From NCBI GenBank assembly GCA_964539135.1, contig CAZIFG010000004.1, forward strand, positions 1 through 64,000: 64,000 nt of DNA, given 5' to 3'. Positions 54,563 to 63,693 of the stretch are shown piece by piece. This DNA comes from CAZIFG01 sp964539135 (lineage in GTDB: Bacteria > Margulisbacteria > Marinamargulisbacteria > GCA-2716485 > CAZIFG01). The notes under the pieces were generated by a model. That model made no database searches. It saw only the letters and a program-made list of their open reading frames with translations, and was not told where the DNA came from. Made by a program: the position numbers and the translations under genes. Each line of letters opens with the position of its first letter. The stretch's first letter is position 1.

Positions 54563-54632
54563 GGCACCAGTGTAGCATTTTTTTTCGACGGGTTCTATTG
54601 ACAAGGATTCGAGCCGCTTGCATAATACGAAG
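54563..54632. promoter_or_regulatory. divergent leaderless promoters, tsaD and topA
   Basis: 70-bp spacer with two face-to-face promoters. Rightward: TTGACA (54598-54603), 17 bp, CATAAT (54621-54626), six bases, ATG of topA 54633. Leftward: extended -10 TG-C-TACACT (TACACT at 54574-54569), six bases, ATG of tsaD. Neither gene has a Shine-Dalgarno site. Confidence 0.65.
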
Positions 54633-56735
54633 ATGTCAAGATATTTAGTCATTGTAGAGTCACCTGCAAAGTGCAAAACCATCGAAAAGTTCTTAGGAAG
54701 CGACTATGAGTTAGCGGCCTCTTATGGTCACGTCAGAGATCTTCCACAGAAGAAAATAGGGGTAGACATTGCACACAATTTTGAACCCACGTATCAGGCC
54801 ATGCCAGACAAAAAAAAGGTCCTCAAAGACCTCAAGGATAAATCCAAAAAAGCAGAGATTGTATACGTCGCAACTGACCCTGACCGAGAAGGGGAAGCCA
54901 TTGCCTGGCACATTATTGAAGGCATTCAAATTCCCGAAGAAAAAGTAAAGCGCATTGTCTTCAATGAAATCACCAAAACAGCGGTTCAAAATGCCATTCA
55001 ACATTCGCGATTATTGGACATTGATTTGGTCAATGCCCAACAAGCACGACGAATTTTAGACCGACTCATTGGCTATAAATTAAGCCCAGTTTTAGCTAAG
55101 AAAATCAGAAAGGGCCTCAGTGCAGGACGTGTACAATCGGTAGCGGTGAAAATTATTTGTGATCGTGAGCGGGCCATTACGGCTTTTATTCCCGAAGAGT
55201 ATTGGAATATAGATGTTACCTTTTCGAAAGAAGACAATCAAAAACAAACCTTTCGCGCCCGTTTAGTTGGCGATGGGGAAGAAGACAGTAAAAAAACAGT
55301 CTCTAATGAAGCCGATGCCCTTAACATTAAATCGCATTTAGAAAAGGCCCGTTATGAGATTAAAAAAATAAAAAAATCCCAAGCCCGACGCAATCCGGCG
55401 GCGCCGTTTATCACCTCAACCTTGCAGCAAGAGGCGTCTCGAAAATTAGGCTGGACGGCGAAAAAAACCATGATGGTGGCCCAACAACTTTATGAAGGGG
55501 TAACTCTGAATGGCGAATCGACGGGACTTATTACCTACATGAGAACCGATTCCATTCGTGTGTCGGATGAGGCCAAAAAGGCGGCTTCCGATTACATCAA
55601 AAAACAGTATGGTGCCAAATATTTAGGAGAAGAAAAGGCCGCAAAAAAAGAGAAAAAGAATGTCCAAGATGCTCACGAAGCCATTCGCCCCTCTTACATT
55701 GAATTTAGTCCCGCGGACATTTCAAAACAGCTCTCTGCAGATCATTTAAAGCTCTATAAATTGGTTTGGAACCGGTTTATGGCCTCGCAAATGAGTGCCT
55801 CTTTAAGTGATAGAACCCAGGTGAATGTCGAAGCCGTTTCAGGGGATCAAAGTTATTGGTTGCGCGCGACAGGATCTATTGTGATTTTTGATGGCTTTAC
55901 AAAAGTGTATACAGAAGACAAAGATCATGAAGGCGACGAAGATGAAAAAGAAGGATTTTTACCGCCCTTAGAAGAAGGCGATAAGCTCAAAAAAGAGGCG
56001 GTAGAGGCCCTTCAAAAATTCACACAACCTCCGGCTCGATTTACAGAGGCCTCCTTGGTTAAGGAATTGGAATTGCAAGGCATAGGCAGACCGTCTACGT
56101 ATGCGCCCACCATCTCTACGATTTTAGACCGAGGCTACGTCGAGAGAGAGGCCAAAGTCCTCAAGCCCACAGAGTTGGGCTTTTTAGTCATTGAAAAATT
56201 AGAAGCTTACTTTGATCAAATTGTGGACCTTGCGTTCACGGCCAATATGGAAACAAAGCTGGATGAAATAGCAGAAGGCAAGCATGCCTGGCAAGGGGTT
56301 TTGGGCGAATTCTACGATCCTTTTGCCAAAAAAATTGACATTGCCTACAAGGAAATGGAAAAAATAAACACCGACAAACCCACAGATGAAAAATGCGATA
56401 AGTGTGGCAGTGACATGGTTTTGAAGCAGGGCCGATTTGGGGCGTTTATTGCCTGCTCCAATTTTCCTGAGTGTAAAACCACAAAGTCCGTGGTGCAATC
56501 CTTAGGAGTAAATTGTGCAAAATGTGGCAGTCCTTTAGTGATGAAAAAAAGTAAAAGAGGTAAGGTCTTTTATGGCTGTTCTGGATTCCCGAACTGTACT
56601 TACGCTGCCTGGGACAAGCCCATTGCGGAGCCCTGCCCCAAATGTAAGAAGCCATTTGTATTGGAAAAGGCAGCCAAAAAAGGGAATGCCTACAAATATT
56701 GTGACGACTGTCACTGGAAAGAAAGCGACGATTAA
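54633..56735 (+). CDS. topA: DNA topoisomerase I
   Basis: Type IA topoisomerase relaxing negative supercoils. 700 aa from ATG 54633 (SRYLVIVESPAKCKTIEKFL, the normal N-terminus); an in-frame ATG at 54618 lies inside the promoter. TOPRIM acidic block DPDREGEAIAWH, the catalytic Tyr302 in GLITYMRTDS and GRPSTYAPT are intact. The C-terminus has three zinc ribbons (CDKCG...CSNFPEC, CAKCG...CSGFPNC, CPKCK...CDDC), all with four Cys. Divergent from tsaD; panC overlaps its stop by one base (TAATG). Confidence 0.97.
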   Translation: MSRYLVIVESPAKCKTIEKFLGSDYELAASYGHVRDLPQKKIGVDIAHNFEPTYQAMPDKKKVLKDLKDKSKKAEIVYVATDPDREGEAIAWHIIEGIQIPEEKVKRIVFNEITKTAVQNAIQHSRLLDIDLVNAQQARRILDRLIGYKLSPVLAKKIRKGLSAGRVQSVAVKIICDRERAITAFIPEEYWNIDVTFSKEDNQKQTFRARLVGDGEEDSKKTVSNEADALNIKSHLEKARYEIKKIKKSQARRNPAAPFITSTLQQEASRKLGWTAKKTMMVAQQLYEGVTLNGESTGLITYMRTDSIRVSDEAKKAASDYIKKQYGAKYLGEEKAAKKEKKNVQDAHEAIRPSYIEFSPADISKQLSADHLKLYKLVWNRFMASQMSASLSDRTQVNVEAVSGDQSYWLRATGSIVIFDGFTKVYTEDKDHEGDEDEKEGFLPPLEEGDKLKKEAVEALQKFTQPPARFTEASLVKELELQGIGRPSTYAPTISTILDRGYVEREAKVLKPTELGFLVIEKLEAYFDQIVDLAFTANMETKLDEIAEGKHAWQGVLGEFYDPFAKKIDIAYKEMEKINTDKPTDEKCDKCGSDMVLKQGRFGAFIACSNFPECKTTKSVVQSLGVNCAKCGSPLVMKKSKRGKVFYGCSGFPNCTYAAWDKPIAEPCPKCKKPFVLEKAAKKGNAYKYCDDCHWKESDD

Positions 56736-57574
56736 TGCACACCCTTCAGACGCTGGCAGACTATCAGGCCGCAAGAGCGACTTTAAAGGGAAAAATTGGC
56801 TTGGTCCCAACAATGGGGGCCTTGCATGCGGGGCATCTGTCTTTAATTGAGGCGGCGAAAAAAGACTGCGACCATGTGGTTGTGAGTCTATTTATCAATC
56901 CCTTACAATTTGGACCTACAGAAGACTTTAATCGGTATCCAAGAACCCTAGAATCGGATCAAGACTTATGCGAAAGCGCGGGGGTAACACTATTATTTGC
57001 GCCGACAAGAGAGGGTTTATATCCTGAAGGCGAGGCGCATGCAACAAAAGTATGGATTCCAGAGTTGGGAAAACGGTATTGTGGGGTCACGCGGCCTGTT
57101 TTTTTTGAAGGGGTTTTGAGTGTGGTATTGCGTTTATTGAATGCACTCCGTCCCCATTTTGCTTATTTTGGGGAAAAAGATTTTCAGCAATTGGTTCTGA
57201 TTCAAAAAATGGCAAGAGACCTGTTTTTAGATCTTAAAATTATTGGCTGCCCCATTGTGAGAGAACCCAGTGGCCTAGCGATGAGTTCCAGAAACAAGTA
57301 TCTGACAGACTCAGAAAAAGAAGAGGCAGCTATAATTTATAAGGCATTGTCCATCGCAAAAAAAAGTGTCGAAGGTGGCAAAAGAGATTGGTCCAAAATT
57401 AAAGCCGAGATTGTAGCCTATCTACATCAACATAGCGGTATTCAAGTAGATTACTGTGACTGTGTTGATAGTCAGAGTTTAGACGCATTGGAAACAGTAA
57501 AGCCAGGCGCCCGGGTTTTATTTGCAGGTGTTTTAAATCAAACGCGATTGATTGATAACCTGGCACTGTCTTAG
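56735..57574 (+). CDS. panC: pantoate-beta-alanine ligase
   Basis: ATP-dependent condensation of pantoate and beta-alanine to pantothenate. 279 aa, full length. PTMGALHAGHLSLI contains the ATP-site HxGH, and SLFINPLQFGP, GEKDFQQLVLI and AMSSRNKYL (KMSKS-like) are present. Coupled to topA by TAATG. A PanE-like reductase is at 3.8-5.0 kb, so the pathway may be complete apart from panB and panD, not seen here. Confidence 0.96.
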   Translation: MHTLQTLADYQAARATLKGKIGLVPTMGALHAGHLSLIEAAKKDCDHVVVSLFINPLQFGPTEDFNRYPRTLESDQDLCESAGVTLLFAPTREGLYPEGEAHATKVWIPELGKRYCGVTRPVFFEGVLSVVLRLLNALRPHFAYFGEKDFQQLVLIQKMARDLFLDLKIIGCPIVREPSGLAMSSRNKYLTDSEKEEAAIIYKALSIAKKSVEGGKRDWSKIKAEIVAYLHQHSGIQVDYCDCVDSQSLDALETVKPGARVLFAGVLNQTRLIDNLALS

Positions 57575-57648
57575 TAAAAGCCCCAATGCCAACGACCCTT
57601 CGACTACGCTCAGGGTTCGGATTAGAATTTAATAGGTAGCCTGGCACT
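57559..57648. repeat. 9-bp direct repeat around a CGACTACGCTC motif
   Basis: CCTGGCACT occurs at 57559-57567 (end of panC) and 57640-57648. Between them lies CCCTTCGACTACGCTCAGGG (57596-57615), a near-palindrome of the TTCGACTACGCTCAGG type seen as a dispersed repeat in many bacterial genomes. The flanking repeat suggests a small insertion. Confidence 0.4.
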
Positions 57649-57655
57649 ATTGAAA

Positions 57656-57769
57656 GGAATGAAGCATTTAATATTCGAGGCGAAAAAAGATCGGAGCCAG
57701 CGACCGCTTCTGGTGAACGACTGAGCGGCTCTTTTTTCACCACAGAATATTCAATGCTGAATGCATTCC
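57656..57769. terminator. large inverted repeat, likely bidirectional terminator (panC / mutL)
   Basis: Outer arms GGAATGAAGCATTTAATATTC (57656-57676, here 20 of 21 bases plus one) and its imperfect complement ending at 57769 enclose GAAAAAAGA...GAGCC (57682-57698) and GGCTCTTTTTTC (57727-57738). The inner part gives a GC stem followed by a T-run in both directions. It sits between two convergent genes. Confidence 0.6.
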
Positions 57770-57788
57770 AAATGCAAATTGAATTGCC

Positions 57789-59633
57789 TCAACTTCGTAA
57801 AAACAATTTCTCTAGTCGATTTTGATCCAGTTTAATATACAGGGGCCGGCCGTGTGGACAGGTATAGTTAGCAGGTGAAGCCATCAAATCTTGTACCAAT
57901 CGTTTAACCTCTAAAGGATGTAATTTTTTACCAGCCTTAATGGCAGCTTTGCAGGCTTTGAGTTGAAGGACTTCTTTTTGTTGAAGCGTCATGTCGGCAA
58001 TGGAATCAGGGAATTCTTGAAGTTGATGTAAAATCCCGGTCACCAAAATCGTAATATTGCTATCTGAAAAGGCATACGGAATTTCACGAACCGCAATTTT
58101 GCCAGGACCAAAGGGGTCAATAACAAACTGAAGAGATTCCAAATACGCCTGATGATGCTCAAAAACCTGAATGAGATCCGGCGTCAGTTCAATAATTTCA
58201 GACAAAAGCAGCGGCTGCCTATCTGATTGGGTGCCAAAGCTGTCCTTAATTTTTTCATATAAAATACGCTCATGAACGGCATGTTGATCCATCAGGTAAA
58301 GCGCGTCCTGTCCCTGAATGACAATATACGTATCAAAAAGTTGAAAATGCGTAAAATCAGTGCGCGGTGGCGTGAGCTGTGTGGGCGTAAATAGTTGTGC
58401 GGCAATGGCAATATCTTGAGCACGAGGTTCGGGGGTTAGTGGTGTCGAAATGGGTTCCAAGTTAGAAAAGGAAGTCGAAAAATGCGGGATATTGTCGGCA
58501 TCCATTTTTGGGGTGTAAGTCTGAGGGATGACATCCTCAATAGGCGAGGCATTAAAGGCAAAAGACTCAAAAGTAGGGGGAGAGAATACAGGCGGACTTT
58601 GTGGCGAAACATCATGAAGCGGATATAAAACAGGCGCCAAAGAGGTATTGGATTGAAGACTCAGAGAAATGGCTTTGGGCAGGGCATTGTATAAAAACCC
58701 AGGGTTTAAAAATTTAACATCTAATTTTTGGGGATGAATATTCACATCTACCAGTTCTGAATCCAGTGTGATATCCAAAACCGCCAAAGGAAAACGTCGG
58801 TGAGGAATCAGATCTTTAAAGCTATCTTGAAGGGCCTTATAAAGCGAAGGGCTTTTTACCAAACGCCGATTTACAGTCACAATTTGTTTGGTTTTATTGC
58901 CAAAGGTAAATTGGGGATCTGTAATATAGCCCTTGAACCGAACACTCGCCACATCGGTATCGACTCGAACCAAGTGGTCTTTCAGGGCTTTGCCATAAAA
59001 ATGAACCAAAAGTGCGCGGGCATCGGAAATGCCTTTGGAGTTGATAATATCTTGACCCTCATGAGACAAAACAAAATCAATATGGGGCAAAGAAACCGCA
59101 AACTGCATGACACTATCACTGATATAAGACAGTTCAGTCGATGCAGATTTTAAGAATTTTTGACGCACCGGAATATCGTCGAATAAGTCTTGAATATCCA
59201 TGACGGTACCCAGTGAGCCAGAAGATAAAGTCGGCGTTCCAATATCGCCTTTGTAGGCCCGAATCTGATAGCAATCCGCACCCTCTTGTTTAGAGGTAAT
59301 CGTCAATTTGGCAACATGAGAAATACTGGCAAGCGCTTCGCCTCTAAACCCAAAAGTAGGCGTGTGATATAGATCTTCTAAAACGGTAATTTTAGAGGTG
59401 GTATGTTGAAGCGGCGCAAGCGGCAAGTCTTCAGGCGAAAGGCCTCGACCATTGTCTATCACTTTAATCCGGCGCTTACCGCCATCTTCAAGCACAATAG
59501 AAATCTGAGTGGCCCCGGCATCCAAGGCATTTTCAATCAGTTCTTTAACGATAGACGCCGGCCTGTCGATGACTTCGCCTGCCGCAATTTGGGTAATGGT
59601 AACCGGATCCAGTTGTTTAATAATAGAGGACAT
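57789..59633 (-). CDS. mutL: DNA mismatch repair protein MutL
   Basis: GHKL ATPase that couples MutS mismatch recognition to downstream repair. 614 aa. IKQLDPVTITQIAAGEVIDRP start (from ATG 59633), ENALDAGA, DNGRGL and TSKI/GFRGEAL ATPase motifs are intact. A 200-residue Pro/Ser-rich linker leads to the dimerisation domain (FDTYIVIQGQDALYLMDQHA). The C-terminal CPHGRPLYIK remains, and QLKACKAAIKAG-type zinc-endonuclease residues are partly visible. The start has an extended -10 (TGCTATTCT) eight bases upstream and no Shine-Dalgarno. A longer frame to 59663 is not needed. Confidence 0.95.
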   Translation of the reverse strand: MSSIIKQLDPVTITQIAAGEVIDRPASIVKELIENALDAGATQISIVLEDGGKRRIKVIDNGRGLSPEDLPLAPLQHTTSKITVLEDLYHTPTFGFRGEALASISHVAKLTITSKQEGADCYQIRAYKGDIGTPTLSSGSLGTVMDIQDLFDDIPVRQKFLKSASTELSYISDSVMQFAVSLPHIDFVLSHEGQDIINSKGISDARALLVHFYGKALKDHLVRVDTDVASVRFKGYITDPQFTFGNKTKQIVTVNRRLVKSPSLYKALQDSFKDLIPHRRFPLAVLDITLDSELVDVNIHPQKLDVKFLNPGFLYNALPKAISLSLQSNTSLAPVLYPLHDVSPQSPPVFSPPTFESFAFNASPIEDVIPQTYTPKMDADNIPHFSTSFSNLEPISTPLTPEPRAQDIAIAAQLFTPTQLTPPRTDFTHFQLFDTYIVIQGQDALYLMDQHAVHERILYEKIKDSFGTQSDRQPLLLSEIIELTPDLIQVFEHHQAYLESLQFVIDPFGPGKIAVREIPYAFSDSNITILVTGILHQLQEFPDSIADMTLQQKEVLQLKACKAAIKAGKKLHPLEVKRLVQDLMASPANYTCPHGRPLYIKLDQNRLEKLFLRS

Positions 59634-59766
59634 AATCAAGGAGAATAGCAGAAAAAAAGACAAGATACTACTGTACGAAAATCAAAAGTAAAAGACTTTG
59701 AATAGAAATGAAAAATATGATAGTTTAATTTAAATTCACCTCTATATTTAGAGAAGGAAAATTGAA

Positions 59767-60120
59767 ATGAAGTATAAAATAATGCCTGTGTCGGCAGCAT
59801 TCGAAATGTCCCTAGAAGAGCCCGTAAGTCCTATGTCTGTATTTCCAGCTGTGCTGACAGCATTATTTGGGGTTACAGATTTCGAGGCCTTAAAAACACC
59901 TGAGTTTACAGGAAAAATTACAGAGTTTAAAACAGCGAAGTGTGCTACAGAAAAAAGAAATGTGATTCATGTCATCATGGCAGCTGGATTAAGCAAAACA
60001 GAGCAAATAGAAGCCTTACAAGCTGTTTTAGCGGCCAATAAAGGAACACCAGCTATTCAATCTGCTGCTAAAGCCCATGGAGATTGTACCAGCGCCAAGG
60101 CCTGTAGAATCGGGAGGTGA
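59767..60120 (+). CDS. hypothetical protein, possible N-terminal part of ankyrin-like gene
   Basis: Not recognised. 117 aa with AAGGA nine bases before the ATG, so this start is well supported. Mostly helical with short Ala/Lys runs and four Cys near the ends. It overlaps the following 801-aa frame by 44 nt (60077-60120) in another frame. Either the second gene starts at ATG 60077 by coupling, without its own ribosome site, or one frameshift split a 900-aa protein. No signal peptide. Confidence 0.5.
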   Translation: MKYKIMPVSAAFEMSLEEPVSPMSVFPAVLTALFGVTDFEALKTPEFTGKITEFKTAKCATEKRNVIHVIMAAGLSKTEQIEALQAVLAANKGTPAIQSAAKAHGDCTSAKACRIGR

Positions 60121-62482
60121 AGACTATAGCGAGGATGAAGACTCCGAAGCGGAAGAAAGTGAGGGGCCATCGGGTTTAGAGTTTGTCATGAAAAACGGGG
60201 GTGTCTTAGCCACGTTGATAGGAATGTCCTACTTAGGTCAAGAGGTCACTTCTCAGGATCTTCCTAGGATGAGACAGACAATGAAAGAACTTGCAGGACA
60301 CTGGGACCTTTTTAAAAGAGCACCAGTGTATCGCTATATAAGCGTAGAATTAGTGGATAAACGAAAAGTTCAGACGACGGGAATCCCATATAAAAAAGAG
60401 AATCTCGATAAAAGACCTACGGTAACCGTGGCGGATATAACCTCTCTTCTAGAGGTTGAGTGTCAAGGGGTGGGATCTCAAGAAAGTCGCCCACAGTTAG
60501 CAGCTGAAATTGTTAGAAATCTGAGGCGATTAGATGTTTTAGATATCTATGGCAACATAGACCCCAAAAAATTAGAAGAAAATTTACCCTATGTCGAACA
60601 CACACGATTAGTTCCAAATGAGCATAATTCGGTTAAAAAGCGTCAACAAATGGAAGAATCAGGCGGGTGGTTTTCGGGAAGCAAAGGTGCGGATTGTCAT
60701 ACCGCAAAAACCTTTTATTATCTAACAAAAGGCGTAGAAGGGATTACAGAAACAAATCAAGAAACAGTAGAAAAAAAATTGATTGAATTTTTAAATCAAA
60801 AGATGGAAACTTACAGAGTAAAAAAAGCAGTTGTTACCCCTGAAGGGCTTCAGTACAAAACAAGTCGAGAAAGTAGCAATGTTCAAGCCGCCAGAGGAGA
60901 TGACCGCCTTCTAGCTTTTTTACAACAAGAAAACGCCTTAAATGGGGGCGAAAAAGGAGCAGATAATGATACAGTTCTGCATCTGAGTACCCGCGTCAGA
61001 AATACCCGAGCTGCCGCACTATTCATACAAAGAAATCCAGAACTTCTGGGAGCTGAAAACGACAAAGGGGAAAGGCCTATCGATTTTATTTTTGAATCCG
61101 GATTAGAAGCCTTATATACCTTAACAGGCGCCCATCTCTCGACAATAAAGTTAAATAAAGAGGGAATATCTCCTGTTTATTTTGCCATAGGGACGTACTT
61201 GGAGCTAGCCTCTCGATTATTTTACGAAGGACATGACAAGATTCCCTCTGACATAAAAGAAAAACTGGAAGGGCCTATTCGCTATTATTTTCAACACATG
61301 CCAAAAATGGGACATATCCCACTTTCTGCGCTTGTAGACCCTAAATGGCTACAAATGGATACGGTAGTGGAACAGAACACCACTGGCCATCATCCTTATC
61401 ACCCTATGGCCTGGGGATATACTGGCCTAATGATGCACAAATGGGAAAAAGGTAAGGATGAACCTATTCATAGGGTATGTATTGTATTTGAACATGAAAA
61501 AAGAGTGGTTTTAGGCCTAGTGAAGATGCTTCTAGATGCCAAAGATGTGATTTATTTTCAAGATGCAGGCTCATTGCAGATCATAGGTCTATTGTATGCC
61601 ATTCATCATGAGGCTTTCGAATTACTGTTACCCGCACTTGAACAAAGAGACAGCCTGGCTCTAGACATGTTAAGAGGGGCCCAAAATTATGGACAATTTG
61701 AATGCCTGGAAAGGGTGTTAGAAAAAAGAGGTGGATTGGCAGGGTTGGTTGAAAGAGAGCCCCAACGTGTGGCAGAAATTTTGGTTAAAACAATAGAGGG
61801 GAATGCCTTCGGAAAAACAGATTTTTTTATCAGAAACAGCGGTCTTTTTATCAATTGCCTGTCTCAAAAAGATAAAGAAGGGGTGCCTTATGTATTTAAA
61901 TGGGTGACACAAGCAGACGAAAGCACCTTAGAAACCTTTAAATCCTATGTAAGAGCGGCAAGCTACCTCCAAACAGAAGCGGGAGACTCTTTAGGGCTGT
62001 ATTTAGTCAAAAGGCATAAAGATAGAGAAGCAGATTTAGAGGTGTTAAAGAAAAAGTGGCCTGCATTAAGGAGCTACTTAAAATGGGCAGCGCCAAATCA
62101 AAAAGGAGAGTCTTTATGGACTTGCGTTTTAGGTGAAATGAAATCTAAATGGAAATTAGAAGCATTCTTTTCAAGCGTCATCGGAACAGCCGAGGAACTC
62201 CAAAGCCTGGCCGATCAGCTCCTTCATCACAGTGATGGATTAAAAGAAGAAAAAATGAAGGAACTCTGGGATCTGTTACTTCAAAAAGGATTGGATCTAA
62301 ACCAAACGGTAGCGGGCAAAACAGTCGTGGATAGAGCGTTGGAACAAAGAGATATCAGAACCATCAACCTACATGCAAAAATCATAAAATGGTTAAGGGA
62401 TGAGAAAGGCGGTTGCGTAGCATATTACAGCACACCAGAAGCGAGAGCGGCACTTCTTCCCAATTATAGGGATATTTTTTGA
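60077..62482 (+). CDS. large protein with ankyrin-like repeats
   Basis: 801 aa from ATG 60077. A very acidic start (EDYSEDEDSEAEESEG, 16-31), then a hydrophobic patch, then several helix-loop units resembling ankyrin repeats: DNDTVLHLSTRVRNTRAA, ENDKGERPIDFIFE, then DKEGVPYVFKWVTQ. The function is unknown; it may be an effector. No Shine-Dalgarno precedes the ATG, so it may depend on translation of the 117-aa frame upstream, or represent its frameshifted continuation. lpxB starts 50 bp after its stop with its own promoter. Confidence 0.55.
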   Translation: MEIVPAPRPVESGGEDYSEDEDSEAEESEGPSGLEFVMKNGGVLATLIGMSYLGQEVTSQDLPRMRQTMKELAGHWDLFKRAPVYRYISVELVDKRKVQTTGIPYKKENLDKRPTVTVADITSLLEVECQGVGSQESRPQLAAEIVRNLRRLDVLDIYGNIDPKKLEENLPYVEHTRLVPNEHNSVKKRQQMEESGGWFSGSKGADCHTAKTFYYLTKGVEGITETNQETVEKKLIEFLNQKMETYRVKKAVVTPEGLQYKTSRESSNVQAARGDDRLLAFLQQENALNGGEKGADNDTVLHLSTRVRNTRAAALFIQRNPELLGAENDKGERPIDFIFESGLEALYTLTGAHLSTIKLNKEGISPVYFAIGTYLELASRLFYEGHDKIPSDIKEKLEGPIRYYFQHMPKMGHIPLSALVDPKWLQMDTVVEQNTTGHHPYHPMAWGYTGLMMHKWEKGKDEPIHRVCIVFEHEKRVVLGLVKMLLDAKDVIYFQDAGSLQIIGLLYAIHHEAFELLLPALEQRDSLALDMLRGAQNYGQFECLERVLEKRGGLAGLVEREPQRVAEILVKTIEGNAFGKTDFFIRNSGLFINCLSQKDKEGVPYVFKWVTQADESTLETFKSYVRAASYLQTEAGDSLGLYLVKRHKDREADLEVLKKKWPALRSYLKWAAPNQKGESLWTCVLGEMKSKWKLEAFFSSVIGTAEELQSLADQLLHHSDGLKEEKMKELWDLLLQKGLDLNQTVAGKTVVDRALEQRDIRTINLHAKIIKWLRDEKGGCVAYYSTPEARAALLPNYRDIF

Positions 62483-62517
62483 ATTAAAAACCAGCAGATG
62501 AAGAAAGTGCTCAGGTT

Positions 62518-62526
62518 TGGTATACT
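62518..62526 (+). promoter_or_regulatory. lpxB extended -10, predicted leaderless
   Basis: TGG-TATACT type extended -10 (TATACT at 62521-62526) ends six bases before ATG 62533. The -35 is weak. The gap GGCCGG is not a ribosome site. Confidence 0.5.
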
Positions 62527-62532
62527 GGCCGG

Positions 62533-63690
62533 ATGAAGAAAACCATTTTCATTTCCACCGCCGAAATTTCAGCCGATCAATATGGGGCCCAGCTTGCGCA
62601 AGCCTTATGGGCCTTAGATCCAGAGCTGAATCTTGTGGGATTAGGCAGCGTCCACATGAAGGAAGTAGGGGTCACGCTGATTGATGACATTGTCACCACC
62701 AGCTCTGTGGGTTTGGTGGAGGCCGTTCGGTTTTTACCCGTTACCTTATCGACCATTGAAAAAATAAAACGCTATTTAAAGCAAAACCCGCCCGATGTAT
62801 TTTTGGCCATGGATGCTCAAGGGTTTCACATGCGTTTATTGCCGGCCGTGAAAAAAATGGGCATTAAAACAGCCTATTTTATAGCCCCTCAAGAATGGCA
62901 TTGGGGCACGAAAAAAGGCGGCCAACGTGTGATCGATGTGGTGGATCAAATTTTCACCATCTTCAAAGAAGAAAGCAAATTTTATGAAGCCCTGGGTAAG
63001 AACGTCACTTTTGTAGGTCATCCTCTCTGTGATTTTAAACCGCATATTATACCTAAACCCGATTTTTTTAAGACCTTTGGTTTTGACGAAAAAGAGCCTC
63101 TGGTGGGCATTTTTCCAGGGTCCAGATATCAAGAAATAGAACGGGTATGTCCGCTTTTATTAAAAGCAGCCAAAGAAATTCGGAAGGTCTTGCCTAAGGT
63201 TCAGTTTGGACTTTCAGTGGCAGATCCTCGATACGAAGCCCGCATCTCAGAGCTGATAGCAGAAATTGGGGTGCCCTATGTCAAATTAATGGATATCACG
63301 CATTCTAAAACCTTGATGAAGCATGCTCGTGTGAATATTACCTCTTCAGGAACGGTAACCTTAGAGCAGGCCCTTTTAGGCACACCGGCGGTGGCGACTT
63401 ACAAATTGCATCCCCTGACCTATTTTATTGGGAGAACCATTTTGGCGATGAGAACCAAAAATATTACATGGATCAGCTTGCCCAATATTTTAGAAAAAAA
63501 GGAAATTTGTAAGGAATTTGTGCAACGTAAGGCGAAATATGAAGGGATTGCAGCGGCAACCTTAGAACTCTTAACCAACGAGAAAGAGCATGCCCGCATT
63601 TGTGCGGAGTTGGAAATCTTAAAGAAAAATTTAGGCGAGCCAGGCGTCATTAAACGTGTTGCAGAAGGCTTGCTTACCATGATGGAGTAA
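62533..63690 (+). CDS. lpxB: lipid-A-disaccharide synthase
   Basis: GT-B glycosyltransferase joining UDP-diacyl-GlcN and lipid X in lipid A synthesis at the inner membrane. 385 aa, full length. FISTAEISADQYGAQLA start, SVGLVEAVRFLP, the FLAMDAQGFHMRLL nucleotide block, PQEWHWGTKKG, VGHPLCD, FPGSRYQEIERV and SSGTVTLEQALLGTPAVATYK (positions about 278-298) are intact. Evidence that the organism makes LPS. Predicted leaderless start. A dihydroorotase-like gene follows 3 bp after the stop. Confidence 0.96.
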   Translation: MKKTIFISTAEISADQYGAQLAQALWALDPELNLVGLGSVHMKEVGVTLIDDIVTTSSVGLVEAVRFLPVTLSTIEKIKRYLKQNPPDVFLAMDAQGFHMRLLPAVKKMGIKTAYFIAPQEWHWGTKKGGQRVIDVVDQIFTIFKEESKFYEALGKNVTFVGHPLCDFKPHIIPKPDFFKTFGFDEKEPLVGIFPGSRYQEIERVCPLLLKAAKEIRKVLPKVQFGLSVADPRYEARISELIAEIGVPYVKLMDITHSKTLMKHARVNITSSGTVTLEQALLGTPAVATYKLHPLTYFIGRTILAMRTKNITWISLPNILEKKEICKEFVQRKAKYEGIAAATLELLTNEKEHARICAELEILKKNLGEPGVIKRVAEGLLTMME

Positions 63691-63693
63691 ACG

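Noticed and set aside
54563..54682. Longer TsaD starting upstream at 54682
   Set aside because: The extra residues are not in the family, and they cross the topA promoter; the ATG at 54562 follows an extended -10 by six bases.
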